A stretch of 64,000 bases of DNA from Sphaerolaimus hirsutus. Lineage: Eukaryota > Nematoda > Chromadorea > Monhysterida > Sphaerolaimidae. Every line of letters starts with the position of its first letter. Position 1 is the stretch's first letter. The stretch is from positions 7,271,855 to 7,335,854 of the forward strand of contig OZ038455.1 of the NCBI GenBank assembly GCA_964036195.1, written 5' to 3'. Position numbers and translations under genes: made by a program. The notes beneath the pieces are model-generated. The model had not been told where the DNA came from. It worked only from the letters and a program-made list of their open reading frames with translations, and searched no databases. This document shows, piece after piece, positions 11,135 through 22,100 of this stretch.

Positions 11135-12231
11135 TTGAGACTTTTCACCATATAGAAATGGGAGGCTGGTGGTCCACCATACTTTTGTTGCTTCCCAGTT
11201 ATACTCCGCTTACTTTACACCTTGCACGCGTGGTTCCAGCTGGAAGTATGCCAACGATGGTTAACTCGTGCGAGTTGCATAAAAAGATGCAAAATTGATT
11301 GTTGTTATAGTGTTATTCATTAACATATACACATCGATGAATTTTTTCATCTTTTTACGGAAATCGCATGATTTAATGATCATTGGCACGCTTCCAACAT
11401 GAGACATAAATCAGTGCGAGGGCAGAGTATCATGTACGCCGAGTATACTTATCCCTGGCCCAATTTTGATTCTGTTCGAGTATGTTGGGTTTTCAGGTCG
11501 GGACTACAACTAAAAAATTTGTTTGCTTAAATAATACCCCAGTCACTAGATAAGTGGGGTCTATAAAAAAGTGGTCAATAAATAAAAAATCTGGCTGATC
11601 TGGGTGATTGATTTTGCAGCTTTATAACTTGGTGATTTCTGGGCCGATTTGGATATTCAACTCTTACAATGATTGGGACAACCTGTAGATTCCATTTTTG
11701 ATGTCAGATGAGTGATGCATAAATTTCGTATGGTGATTTGACCCAGTTTTTCAGCACAAAATCCTTTTTTTGTGAACATCCGTTTTTTTCCTGAACATGC
11801 TATCGTATATTCTTGATCGAGAGAAACACAATACGGGTAAGAATCAGATCGATATCTCTTACCAATCAATCAGTTGACAAATGAACAAGTTATTGACGTG
11901 GAAATTTAGTTATTTCTGGGCGACACCCAACTTTTTAAAGAAAAATTTACTTTTTTCAGACCCACCATATCTTGTGTCAGGGGAGTCATTGAAAGATGTC
12001 ATCGATTTTCACGTTAGCCCCGACATAAAATTACGTTATATTCAAATATCAACAATTTTCGCTGAGCAGTTGAGGAGTGACGTGCACGCGAACACAGTCG
12101 GACCTCACCTGAACAAATTTGCCTTATGAGACGACAGTGGAGAGTCTCAACTATTCTGACTGCTAGTGTATTTATTGCTGCGGGTTTGAATCGCAGCACA
12201 GCAGCTACTCATATATTTACCAATACATATA
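11135..12231. other. Intergenic, one small TATACTC-type MITE; remainder unassigned
   Basis: Apart from the MITE at 11,200-11,447, no gene or clear repeat is seen. The stretch around 12,139-12,165 is the reverse complement of the sequence on both sides of the LTR element insertion point (CTCAACTATTCTGAC...), so a second, empty copy of that target lies here in inverted orientation. Confidence 0.5.
11200..11447. mobile_element. TATACTC-type MITE, 248 bp
   Basis: Begins TATACTCCGCTTACTTTACA and ends GCCGAGTATA. It is about the same length as, and clearly homologous to, 18,083-18,331. Related shorter copies lie at 18,702-18,895, 26,362-26,596 and 54,391-54,585. Confidence 0.7.
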
Positions 12232-13037
12232 CTGTATTACCTCTAATATAAGGTATACCTTATATTGTTTTCATCAGATTTTTCAAGCCAAAAATTATGC
12301 CTTATATTAGAGGGTACTGTTGTAGTTGCACTACATGCATTTATTCCCATGCATTTATTCTACAGTTGAGTAGGTTTTGGGTTCATGTCTGAACCCTTTA
12401 ACTTTATGATTCAGCCAAACCTTTATAAGTGGCTACTTGGATATGTAAATCAGTTCAGTCTTTTGACCTGTTCTCATTGATTTTGACTAATAGAGTCATT
12501 AAAACATCTGAGGACGTGTTGCACGGCAACGGTGCCCAAATAATAAATTAACAGCACACTACAAACGCCTCCACTCCTCACCCTTGTCAGCATCCTGTAA
12601 CCTCGGCTTTGCATTGCTGAGGCTCACATGTAGATCAGCACCTCAGGTACAGACTGTCATTGCTCTGAGCCCAGTGCGTGCAACAGTACCTTCAATTATT
12701 CTCACCAGATTTTAAAGAAATTTTACCAACAGTGAACAATGATACAATTCATTTTTTCAAATTGGAATGCACAAAATAGGTGGTACAGTATCACTACAAA
12801 ATGGCAGAAGTCGACAAAGGGTTATCGCAGTGCCCTTTTGGCACCGTTTTCATCATTTTCTGCCATGTTTTATGATTTTGCGCATTTTGGCACGCAGCCA
12901 GCTGTGCCTTGTATTAGAGGTATGCCTTATGTTAGAGGGTACCTTATATTTATTTCGTCGCGTTCAAAATAGCCTAAAGTTATACCTTATTAGGGTACCT
13001 TATATTAGAGGGATGCCTTATATTGGAGGTAATACAG
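12232..13037. mobile_element. TA-target MITE with CTAATATAAGG words, split by a solo LTR
   Basis: Inverted tips CTGTATTACCTCTAATATAA and TTATATTGGAGGTAATACAG, flanked by TA (12,230-12,231; 13,038-13,039). Words such as CCTTATATTAGAGGG repeat near both ends. The solo LTR 12,318-12,685 interrupts the left array. The first 12 bases are nearly those of the CCGTATTACCTCG family, but the following word is different. Confidence 0.75.
12318..12685 (+). mobile_element. Solo LTR, diverged relative of the 7.4-11.1 kb element
   Basis: A 368-bp unit starting TGTTGTAG and ending GTGCAACA, in the opposite orientation to the complete element. It is recognisable through blocks such as CAGCCAAACCTTTATAAGTGG, split here over 12,412-12,433. 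An exact 4-bp duplication GTAC flanks it (12,314-12,317 and 12,686-12,689), matching the 4-bp duplication of the full element. It is what remains after LTR-LTR recombination. Confidence 0.85.
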
Positions 13038-13114
13038 TAGGTACCATGTCCAAATATTTATATAATATTTGGACACATTTATTACTGGTTTTGGCTACTT
13101 GAACCATATTCTTA

Positions 13115-13930
13115 ATGGAGAGTTGCAGCTGGGACATAAAATTCCCGCATAAAATTCCATCACAAAATTCACAATTTTTCATGGACAATATGTTTATCAA
13201 TACCTTCATTGTGACCAAGGGTCATCGTCCACGGTCACTTCTATTTTCATTCTATTCTATTGTGAAAAATCTATTCTACGCTATGTCATTGCATGCAATC
13301 ACCTGGCGTAGCTGACTTATCGATTGATTTATCTCCAACTGGTGTAAAATTTCAACGTAAAATCGAAATTTTTGAATTTTCACAATCAAATAGAAGTGAC
13401 TGTGGACGATGACCCTTGGTCACAATGAAGGTATTGATAAACATATTGTCCATGAAAAATTGTGAATTATCCCCCCCTCGAATCAACCCCCCTCAAAACG
13501 GGCCGGGGAAATAATACCCCCCCCCTCGAAATACCCCCCCCCCCCCCCTTCGGAATGATGTACGTCATGTACGTAATAAATACGTCGTGTATACAATTTA
13601 CATGATGTTTATTACTGCTAATTTGCATTGCAGCTACACATAGACTAGTTTCTGTAACTACCTATGTTTTTATTTCCAAATATACCCCATTTGGACACAT
13701 TTATTACATGTTTTGGGTACGCAATTGCCTACTTTTTACTACGATCCTTACGAAAATTTCTGACGAAATAATAAAAACCCCTCGAATAACCCCCCTCGAA
13801 TAAACCCCCCTCAAATTTTGCTGGCGAAATAATAAACCCCCATGGGGGTATTTCGAGGTAATACAGTAATCAATTTTGCGATGGAATTTTACGCTGGAAT
13901 TTTACGTCCGAGCTGTAATCGCAGCATTAC
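13115..13930. mobile_element. Foldback element with TAAAATTC words, opened by a C-rich MITE
   Basis: Arms at about 13,117-13,255 and 13,370-13,460 mirror each other around 13,310 (for example 13,213-13,240 versus 13,400-13,430). The outer part is mirrored by 13,870-13,930 after removal of the C-rich MITE at about 13,466-13,866. The ends read GTTGCAGCTGGGACATAAAA and CGTCCGAGCTGTAATCGCAG. A related end occurs at 62,459-62,700. Confidence 0.6.
13466..13866. mobile_element. TA-type C-rich MITE, left tip lost
   Basis: CCCCCCCTCGAATC words at the left and GGGGGTATTTCGAGGTAATACAG at the right. The interior GTACGTCATGTACGTAATAAA is shared with 15,517-15,945 and 17,181-17,575. The left CCGTATTACC tip is missing. 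Confidence 0.65.
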
Positions 13931-14746
13931 TATGAAATTTTGACGAAACAATGACTCCCTCGTTTAACCCCCTCAAAATTTGCACTATGAGAAAATAAAG
14001 CCCCGGGGGTATTTCGAGAAATACGGTGTATTTTAGTGTACCTACACACACACACTAGTTCACACCCAAAATTTCAAAAACACCTAGGTAAATCAGATCT
14101 GAACTCATTTGAATCTACTAGAATGGGTGATTTTTAATATTCACAAACTACAGTTGACGGTAACTTCATTCTGGTAAACTCAAATGCGCTTTAAAGCTGA
14201 TTTATTTCAGTAGTTTCAAATTTTCAGTTTATAAAAGCAGCTTGCGCGGCCGAACAACGTGACAAATGACTACATAAATAATACTCAGTTGACGGATCGA
14301 ATTTTGAATAATGTACCTTTGTGCTTTGTCGTTATAAATTATAAACACATTTGATGCGTTTGTTGCTATGCATGTATTTATGTGATGAAAAGGTTTGGTT
14401 TAACAACAATTGAAATGAACTGAATTTTATGTCTGAGCTTTGTAGACCGAATGATTGTTAATTCGGAAATGGAATAGGGAACCATTTATTCATTTTCCGT
14501 TTTCTGTTTCAATTTTCAAAAGGAAAAATTTGTACTATTCTATTTTCAGGTTTTTTACTTTTCTGTTTTCCATTTTCCAACAAAAAATTTTTTGACACCT
14601 AGTCCTGAATTTGCATTATCGCGGAATTGGCGCCTGGCGCCATTTTTCCTGGCGCTTTTCCATCACTACTCAGGGGATAGTAGCTTCGTGATAGATAGAT
14701 AGTTGAGCAGCATCTACCCCATGAAATCCCCGCAACGGGTCTACAT
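13931..14746. other. Intergenic, no gene seen
   Basis: AT-rich. 13,935-14,035 is a partial C-rich MITE end, and 14,460-14,600 has ATTTTCCGTTTTC words of the GGAAAACGGAAA type without a clear right end. A short GGCGCC cluster lies at 14,628-14,660. No exon recognised. Confidence 0.4.
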
Positions 14747-15277
14747 TAGGGTGTCAACAAAAACTTTTTGGCGGAAAACGGAAACGGAAACGGAAAAAAT
14801 TTTGCACTTGCCGGAAAACGGAAAACGGAAAAATGGAAGGCCGGAAAACGGAAACAGAAACGGAAAAATTTGCTGAAATTATGCCGGAAATGGAAAAAAT
14901 TTGCTGAAATTTTGCCGGAAACTGAAAAAAATTTGCAGAAATTTATCCTGAATAAAAAAAATTTGCAGAAATCTCACTAGAAATAGGAAAAATTCACTTC
15001 ATTAAGAACCTGCATGCATTTTTACCAGTTTGGCTGAAACAGAAAACAGAAAATTGAGCTGGAAAGTAGAAAAAAGTTGAAAAATAGACAATTGAACCGG
15101 AAAACGGAAAAAGGCAGAAAAACTGAAAAAATTTGCCGGAAAACGGAAAATGGGCCGGAAAAATGGAAACGGAAACCGAAAAAAAATTTAGCAGCCAGAA
15201 AACGGAAACGGAAACGGAAAAAAATTTGCCTGCGGAAAGCGGAAACGGAAAACGGACAACGGAAAGTTGACACCCTA
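14747..15277. mobile_element. hAT-like element built of GGAAAACGGAAA words
   Basis: Tips TAGGGTGTCAACAAAAA and AAAGTTGACACCCTA. Exact 8-bp duplication GTCTACAT (14,739-14,746 and 15,278-15,285). Nearly the whole 531 bp consists of GGAAAACGGAAA/GGAAAAATTTGC words. Long Lys/Arg- or Phe-rich ORFs here are artefacts of the word. Confidence 0.88.
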
Positions 15278-15516
15278 GTCTACATGCCAAGCGAGCCTAC
15301 GTCCACCAGAGTTGTTAGAATTACTGAACTTTTTTCAAAAGTATATGTAATGTAAGTATTTTATTTTTACTCAACACAAAGTATAGAAAATGTTAAATAC
15401 TTTTTTTACTCGTACTCATGTGCATGGTTGGTTTTAGTAAAATTCTTTTTACTAAAATTGTATTTTATTTTTATTAAAATTGTATTTTATTTTAATTTTA
15501 TTCATGTTTCATTTTA

Positions 15517-15945
15517 CCGTATTACCTCGAATTATCCCCCCCCTTGAATTGACCCTCCCTCGAATTAACCCCCCTCAAAATGGGCTGGGGAAATAATAAC
15601 CCCCCCCTTGAAATACCCCCCCCCCCCCTTCGGAATGATGTACGTCATGTACATAATAAATACGTCATGTATGCAATGTACATGATGTATATTACTGTTA
15701 ATTTGCATTGCAGCCTCATTTTGTGTAGCTATCTACTATTTTATGTCCAAATATATCCTGTTTGGACACATTTATTACCTGTTTTGGGTATGTAAATTCC
15801 TACTATTTACTATGATTCTTATGAAAATTTCTGACGAAATAATAAAACCCCCCTTGAATTAACCCCCCCTCGAATTAACACACCCCCCTCAAATTTTGCT
15901 GGCGAAATAATAAACCGCCCATGGGGGTATTTCGAGGTAATACGG
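15517..15945. mobile_element. TA-target C-rich MITE
   Basis: Tips CCGTATTACCTCGAATTA and TATTTCGAGGTAATACGG, TA on both sides (15,515-15,516; 15,946-15,947). C-run words at each end; interior shared with 13,466-13,866. Confidence 0.8.
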
Positions 15946-16113
15946 TATTTTATTTTATTCTGAAATGTCATTAATAAAATAAAATGAAACCATTTTACAA
16001 AAATTTTACAAATATTTTGCAAATTTTTTACAAAGAATCGGAATCTTGGATGCAAGGCCATAAAACAATGTGCATGCTAGAAGCATGCAGATGAATACAA
16101 AAAATTTAATGTA

Positions 16114-16500
16114 CCGTATTTCCTCGAAATACCCCCCCCCCCCTTTGAAATACCCCCATCTCGAAATACCCCCTCCCCCAAATTGAGTCTACAGTTAACG
16201 TACATGACAAAACTGCGGTTTGTGATTTGGCCAATGCAAAACACACGTTAAAAACTATGAATTGTTACATTAGAACGGTGTTACACACTTATATAAGTCA
16301 ATAGACTCTTATATATAGCGGTTATCGTTGCATTTTTCAACGTCTGCGCATGTTACAGACGACAATTTAGTACCAGAATTTCAAAAAAATTCTGGCGAAA
16401 AAATAAGCCCCCCCTTCGAAATACCCCCCCTCGTTTAACCCCCCTCAAAATTCTCACTCTGAAACAATCACCCCCCGGGGGGTATTTTGAGGAGATACGG
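16114..16500. mobile_element. TA-target C-rich MITE
   Basis: Tips CCGTATTTCCTCGAAATA and TATTTTGAGGAGATACGG with TA flanks. The interior contains a GTACATGACAAA...ACACACGTTAAAA block that marks a second subfamily (also 19,745, 61,097, 63,002). Confidence 0.8.
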
Positions 16501-17180
16501 TAGACTTGTGACCCTCACAGATATGTAGCTAATTGCTCCTCCCAATGGAAGATAGCTAAAAATTTGTTACTTTTGGGGGGTGGGGGGGGCTTGCAAGGTT
16601 CAGTGTATAGGCTTTTTCAAGTATAGAACAAAGAAAATTAGGGAAAAAACACATAAATTAGTGATTTTTAGTTGATAATGTATTAAAAGATGAGCAATTT
16701 GCAATTTTGAGCAAAAATATTTTCAATCAATACAATGAAAGCAACAACAAAGCACCAGTTATGCAAATTGGCAGCTAAAATCTTAAGCAACAGGATAGGG
16801 TTTTATAGGGTTTTACAGACACTCGAGTTTTTGTAAAAATTTTAGTAAAACTGTAGAAAAATTCAAATTTTTGTACAATTTTACTAAAATTTTACAAAAA
16901 TTCAAATTTCAGTAAAATTGTATTTTTATTTGATTAATTTTCCATTTTATTTTATTTTATTTTATTTTTTTCTCCAATTTTCCATTTTATTTTTACTTTA
17001 TTTTTATTTTTTTCTGAGATTTTGCCAACCCTGCTCATGCGTGAATGTGAGTAAAATACTTTTTCCCCAGGAAAATGTAAAAGCGAGTACTTTTCTCCTA
17101 GAAAACGTATTTTTACACTAATTTCTACATGTGAGAGTTAGTTTTACACTGAATGACAATATGTTCATTTTTAGTGATTA

Positions 17181-17575
17181 CCGTATTACCTCGAAATACC
17201 CCCATGGGGGTTTATTATTTCGCCAGCAAAATTTGAGGGGGGGTTAATTTGAGGGGGGGTTATTCGAGGGGGGGTTCTATTTTCGTGAAATTCATAGTAA
17301 AAATGACGCTTTTTCTTACACAAAAACGGTAATTAACGTGAGAAAATAGGTTATATTGGGGCTTTAGATGTACATCTGTACACAAATGAGCGTATAAGTG
17401 TAGCTGCGATGCAAATAAGTAGTAATAAATACATCATGTACATTGCATACATGATGTACATCATTCCAGAGGGGGGGGTATTTCGAGGGGGGGTTTATTA
17501 TTTCCCCAGCCCATTTTGAGGGGGGGGTTAATTCGAGGGGGGTTAATTCAAGGGGGATAATTCGAGGTAATACGG
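17181..17575. mobile_element. TA-target C-rich MITE
   Basis: Tips CCGTATTACCTCGAAATA and TAATTCGAGGTAATACGG with TA flanks. It is inverted in arm orientation relative to 15,517-15,945. Confidence 0.8.
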
Positions 17576-17848
17576 TACTTGGTATTTTTTAGAAAAATGA
17601 TATGATTTCTTCGAAACTGTCTTATTTTAGCAACAGAAAATTGTGATTTTAGCAACAAAAAATACATTTTCTCTGTACGCATGTACTTTTAAAATGTACG
17701 CGTAAAAGTAAGTAGGTACATTACTTTTTGAAAATAGTATATGTGAATGTATTTACCGCGTACTCGCGTACGCGTACTTTTCGAGTAAATGTACGTACAT
17801 CTTAACAACTGTGACGTCCATCTAACTAGATATAAATATAAATACCTA

Positions 17849-18519
17849 CCGTATATCCTCGAAATACCCCCCGGGGGTGATTGTTTCAGAGTGAGACTTT
17901 TGAGGGGGGGTTAAACGAGGGGGTGGGGTATTTCGAGGGGGGGCTTATTTTTTGCCAGAAATTTTTTGAAATTCCAGTACTAGATTGTCGTCTGTTTTGT
18001 ACGCAGACGTAGAAAAATGTAACAATAACCGCTATATATAAGAGTCTATTGAATTATATAAGTGTGTAACACGGTTCTAATGTATACTCCAGTTACTTTA
18101 CACCTTGCACGCGTTGTTCCCGCTGGAAGTGTGCCAACGATGGTTAACGCGTGCGAGTTTCATAAAAAGATGATGAAATTTATTGTTGTCATAATGTTAT
18201 TCATAAACATATTCACATCGATGAATTTATTCACCTTTTTACGGACATTGCATGATTTAATAATCATTGGCACGGTTCCAACACGAGACATGAATCAGTG
18301 CGAGGGCAGAGTATCATGTCTGCCGAGTATAACAATTCATTGTTTTTAACATGTGTTTTGCATTGCCCTAATCACAAACCGCAGTTTTGTCATGTACACT
18401 CAATTTGGGGGGGGGGGTATTTCGAGGGGGTGGGTAATTATTTCATAGTGTCTATTTTGAGGGGGGTATTTCGAGACGGGGGGTATTTCCAGGATGGGGG
18501 GTATTTCGAGGAAATACGG
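17849..18519. mobile_element. TA-target C-rich MITE carrying a nested TATACTC MITE
   Basis: Tips CCGTATATCCTCGAAATA and TATTTCGAGGAAATACGG with TA flanks. The interior is interrupted by 18,083-18,331, which separates a GTTCTAA...AACATGTG block that is continuous in other copies. Confidence 0.75.
18083..18331. mobile_element. TATACTC-type MITE, 249 bp
   Basis: Begins TATACTCCAGTTACTTTACA and ends TGCCGAGTATA. Close copy of 11,200-11,447. Confidence 0.75.
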
Positions 18520-18701
18520 TATAACTTCCTTGTTTTCATTTACAGGTTGTGTATGGTAAATAGACTTGGAGTGCAGTGTGAATTATTATAATGAATAACG
18601 AATACGATTCTGATTCTACCGATCACATTATCATGTTATATTCTGATATAGCGTAACAAATTGACATGTGCAATTGTGATCAAACAAACGAATAAAACGG
18701 T

Positions 18702-18895
18702 TATACTCGGCGGACATCACACTTAGTATGGAAGCCTACCATAACCCATCTGAAAAATGAACCAAAAATTATACATTTTCCTCATCATAATATTTCGTTT
18801 ATACTGTGGAATAATCTATTACAATATTTATCACAAGATTTTATTCATCAAATTATGGTAGGATTCTGCGCATACTTTGCGGTCGGCTGAGTATA
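18702..18895. mobile_element. TATACTC-type MITE, 194 bp
   Basis: Begins TATACTCGGCGGACATCACA and ends GGTCGGCTGAGTATA. Lies just 3' of AChBP-like gene A. Confidence 0.6.
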
Positions 18896-19102
18896 CCTAA
18901 GCACACTCCCCGCCACGCTCTGGTAACACATGTAAACTTAGCAATGTTGCCGTAGCTGGTTCGTAGCAACAGTGGGTTATGGTCATTTACTGGGCCATAG
19001 CGTATGCTAGGCAAGGGGATGGCTATTTGCAAATGTGTGCCTTTAAATCGAGGGCATAAAAGTGAAAAGCGAGTGTAAAAAAAAAATCGGTGCTGCTCAC
19101 TA

Positions 19103-19174
19103 TCACCCATCCAACTCAATCGTGAACGCAACGTGGATGCTGCCGTACGGCTCTGAGCAGCATGGGTAGAATTT
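19103..19174 (-). CDS. AChBP-like A exon 7, terminal (loop C and stop)
   Basis: 72 bp, acceptor CCTGTCGCAG. Reads KFYPCCSEPYGSIHVAF then TIELDG and TGA. It carries the vicinal cysteines and both loop-C tyrosines. The stop is at the same codon as in copy B, and the 3' flank remains similar for about 80 bp. Confidence 0.85.
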   Translation of the reverse strand, partial: KFYPCCSEPYGSIHVAFTIELDG

Positions 19175-22100
19175 CTGCGACAGGAAATTGCATGAAAAAA
19201 ACGATCAGAATTCAATTTCCAAATGGCCCTACACACAATAGTTAACGACTGCAACTTCCGAAACTGTTAAGTCTGTTTGTGCGTACACACGCTATAGCTC
19301 TAAACCGAAATTTTGTCACACCGAAACAACTATTTGTCGTCAGATCAACACCGCGTGAATGTCACTTTAACCAGTCACTTTAAAGTGCCACGAAAACGAA
19401 ACCAAGCCAACCTCCCTGTAGGTAAGTTTCGGCACGCCGACCAATGTGGCACTGCCGCTTTTGTTCGATTTCAGTTCACTCATGTCCATTCCTTTTGCAG
19501 GCTTTATGGCCACTCGCCAGGCTGCGAGAGAAACGAACAAAAGTTACTATATATTCTTGAGTAAGACCCGCTCGAAAAACTCCTACCCCTTGCATAACCC
19601 CCCTGAAAGACTCTGACGAAAAAATACCCCCCACGAATACCTTCCCCTCTTGAATAACTCCGCTGTTGAAATATTCTACAAAATTAACAAAAATGATCGA
19701 TAAAAGTACAAAACAATGTTCATGTATGGCAGCGATAGCAGATACCGTATTACCTCGAATTATTCCCCCCCTTGAATTAACCCCCCCTCGAAATACCCCC
19801 CTAAAATTCGGCTGAGGAAATAATAAACCCCCCCTCGAAATACCCCCCCTAAAATTGAGTGTAAAGAGAACGTACATGACAAATACAGCAGTTTGTGATC
19901 TGTACACTGCAGAACACACGTTAAAACTAAAGATTGAGTGACGTTAGGGAAGGGTTTATGTGTATATACAGTTATATATACCTATAACGACATATACATC
20001 TATGTAATTGTTCGATTTTTCTACGTCCGAGTATGGGGAATTTCCGAAAATTTCTGGCGAAAAAATAGACCCCCCCCCCTCGAATAAACCCCCTCTCGAA
20101 TTAACCCACCCTCAAATTTTGCTGGCGAAATAATAAACCCGAGGTATTTCGAGGTAATACGGTACCTACATAACGTCTACGCAGTTTACACACATCTTCT
20201 TGTTGTTTTTGGACTGTAAAATACCTGGACTACATGACTTGACAGAATGCATTCATAAAGTCGGTGGACATTTCACCCTACAAAATCGGAGAGTTGAATT
20301 CGCTCGTGAATAGAGCGAACAACGAAACTTGTGTCCCACGCGGACGCTAGAAATTGAAAAAGAAAATCATATTAAAAGAAAAATGGACGTTTCTCTGCGT
20401 CCGTGCGTGCCACGCCATAGTTATCTACATTTTTAACGTTGCTTGTAAAGAATTTGACCGTTCAAACTACCGTTTTTGTTTTTATTTTATTTTTCATTTG
20501 TTGGCTCCATTAGAACAGAAGAGAACTTGGCAGCCGGCCTAAATTTCGAAATCTGCTATTGATATGAATAAAATAGGCTCACAATAGCTATATAACCATG
20601 TATAAAAAACAAAAATAGCGATTATGAAGGTGGAAATTGGCTTAGCGAAGCAGATTTTAACGATTTTTAGCTAACTTTCAGTTTTCATTCTCATTTGTAC
20701 TATACGCAACTGGTAACTGGGATAAGGGCCAAGTTTTCATACGTGACCCGATCTATTCCAATGGTTAAAATATTGCGTCACAATACCTAATGCCGTCATG
20801 CACTCTCCACTGGAGAGATTGACGCAAATGTTTGTAGGGCGATACGTCTGCCGACTTTACGATGAATTAAGACCAATTTTTCTGAGGAAAAAATAACTCT
20901 GCCCCTTGAAACTCCTCCCTCTTGAATAACTTCCCCCAAAAAAAACTATGACAAAAAATAACGGTACGTTGTACAAACATTTTGCATGTCATTTGTAGTG
21001 AGGTATATGCAAAACAGAATTTGCAAAAGTATACCGTATTCCCTGTAATAAAAAAGCACGCAGTGCACGTTGATATTATACTATCAAAAAATCCTGTTTA
21101 GTGACATTTATTACCAGTTTTAGGTATGTAAAATGGTTCATTCTTTACTACGAACCTTCCTGAAAATTGTTAGCAAAATAAAAAAACCTCCCATCAAATT
21201 ACCCCCCCCCCCCCGCTTAAAATTTGCTGGCGAAAAAATAAACCCCCGGGGGTATTTCGAGGGATACGGTATGCAAAATCACGCATTCGTTCAGAAACTC
21301 ACAATCGTATGTCCAACCGCCACTTTTCAATTCGCATCCGTATCGAGGAGGCCCGAATACAAGCTCGGGTTCGGGAAGACATGGAATTGTGTACTTGATA
21401 GCGGGAACATAGTTTATTGAGCCATTACTCGTCGCGATAAATGGATAAGGTATTCCGTCGTCGATAAATTCGTACTTCCTATTGCAAAGGGGGGGGGGGG
21501 TACTTTTATGCAATATGACTGGTTTATGGTGGTTTTTGGTGGAAGTGATACGATTTTTCTACTAATAAAAGTGTGCCCTTATATTTTTCCGTCGACCCTT
21601 CTTTTGGAGATGCCCTTCTATTTTTTCAACTTTTTTTTCAAGTTGTGCTAAGGTTTTGCAAACTGTTACTTCACAGTTTATGTTGAGTATCATTACAAAA
21701 AAAACTAGGTAGATGTCAAAGTCACTGTTACTTCATAGAATTTACCTACCGTATTACCGTATTACAATTGAGCCCCCCCCCCCCGAAATACCCCCACCCA
21801 AATTGAGTGTAAAGAGAATGTAAACGACAAATACCGATAATATGTTCAAATCAAATCAAATCAACTTTATTACCACTCTGAATGTTCTATGAAAATTGCA
21901 TACGGTAATTGAAGAGTTTTTTTTTCCAAAACTCGATATCTCCATTTTTATTTTTTTTTTGGAAATTGCATTCGATCTGTTGAAAATGGCCTGAAAAGGC
22001 AGGCTTTGAGTGACAACCCTTGCCAACTTTAAAAAAAAGGATTATCACACAAAGCGTGCCTTCTCAGGCCACTGTCAATGTTTCAAGTGCAATTTTTCAA

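Larger units (their letters stand above)
15307..17813. mobile_element. hAT-like element of the CAGAGTTG family containing three nested MITEs
   Basis: The left tip CAGAGTTGTTAGAATTACTG pairs with CATCTTAACAACTGTG. Flanks ACGTCCAC (15,299-15,306) and ACGTCCAT (17,814-17,821) match at 7 of 8 bases. GTAAAAGTGAGTA/ACGTAAAAG words lie near both ends. Three TA-type MITEs (15,517-15,945; 16,114-16,500; 17,181-17,575) have inserted within it. Confidence 0.7.
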
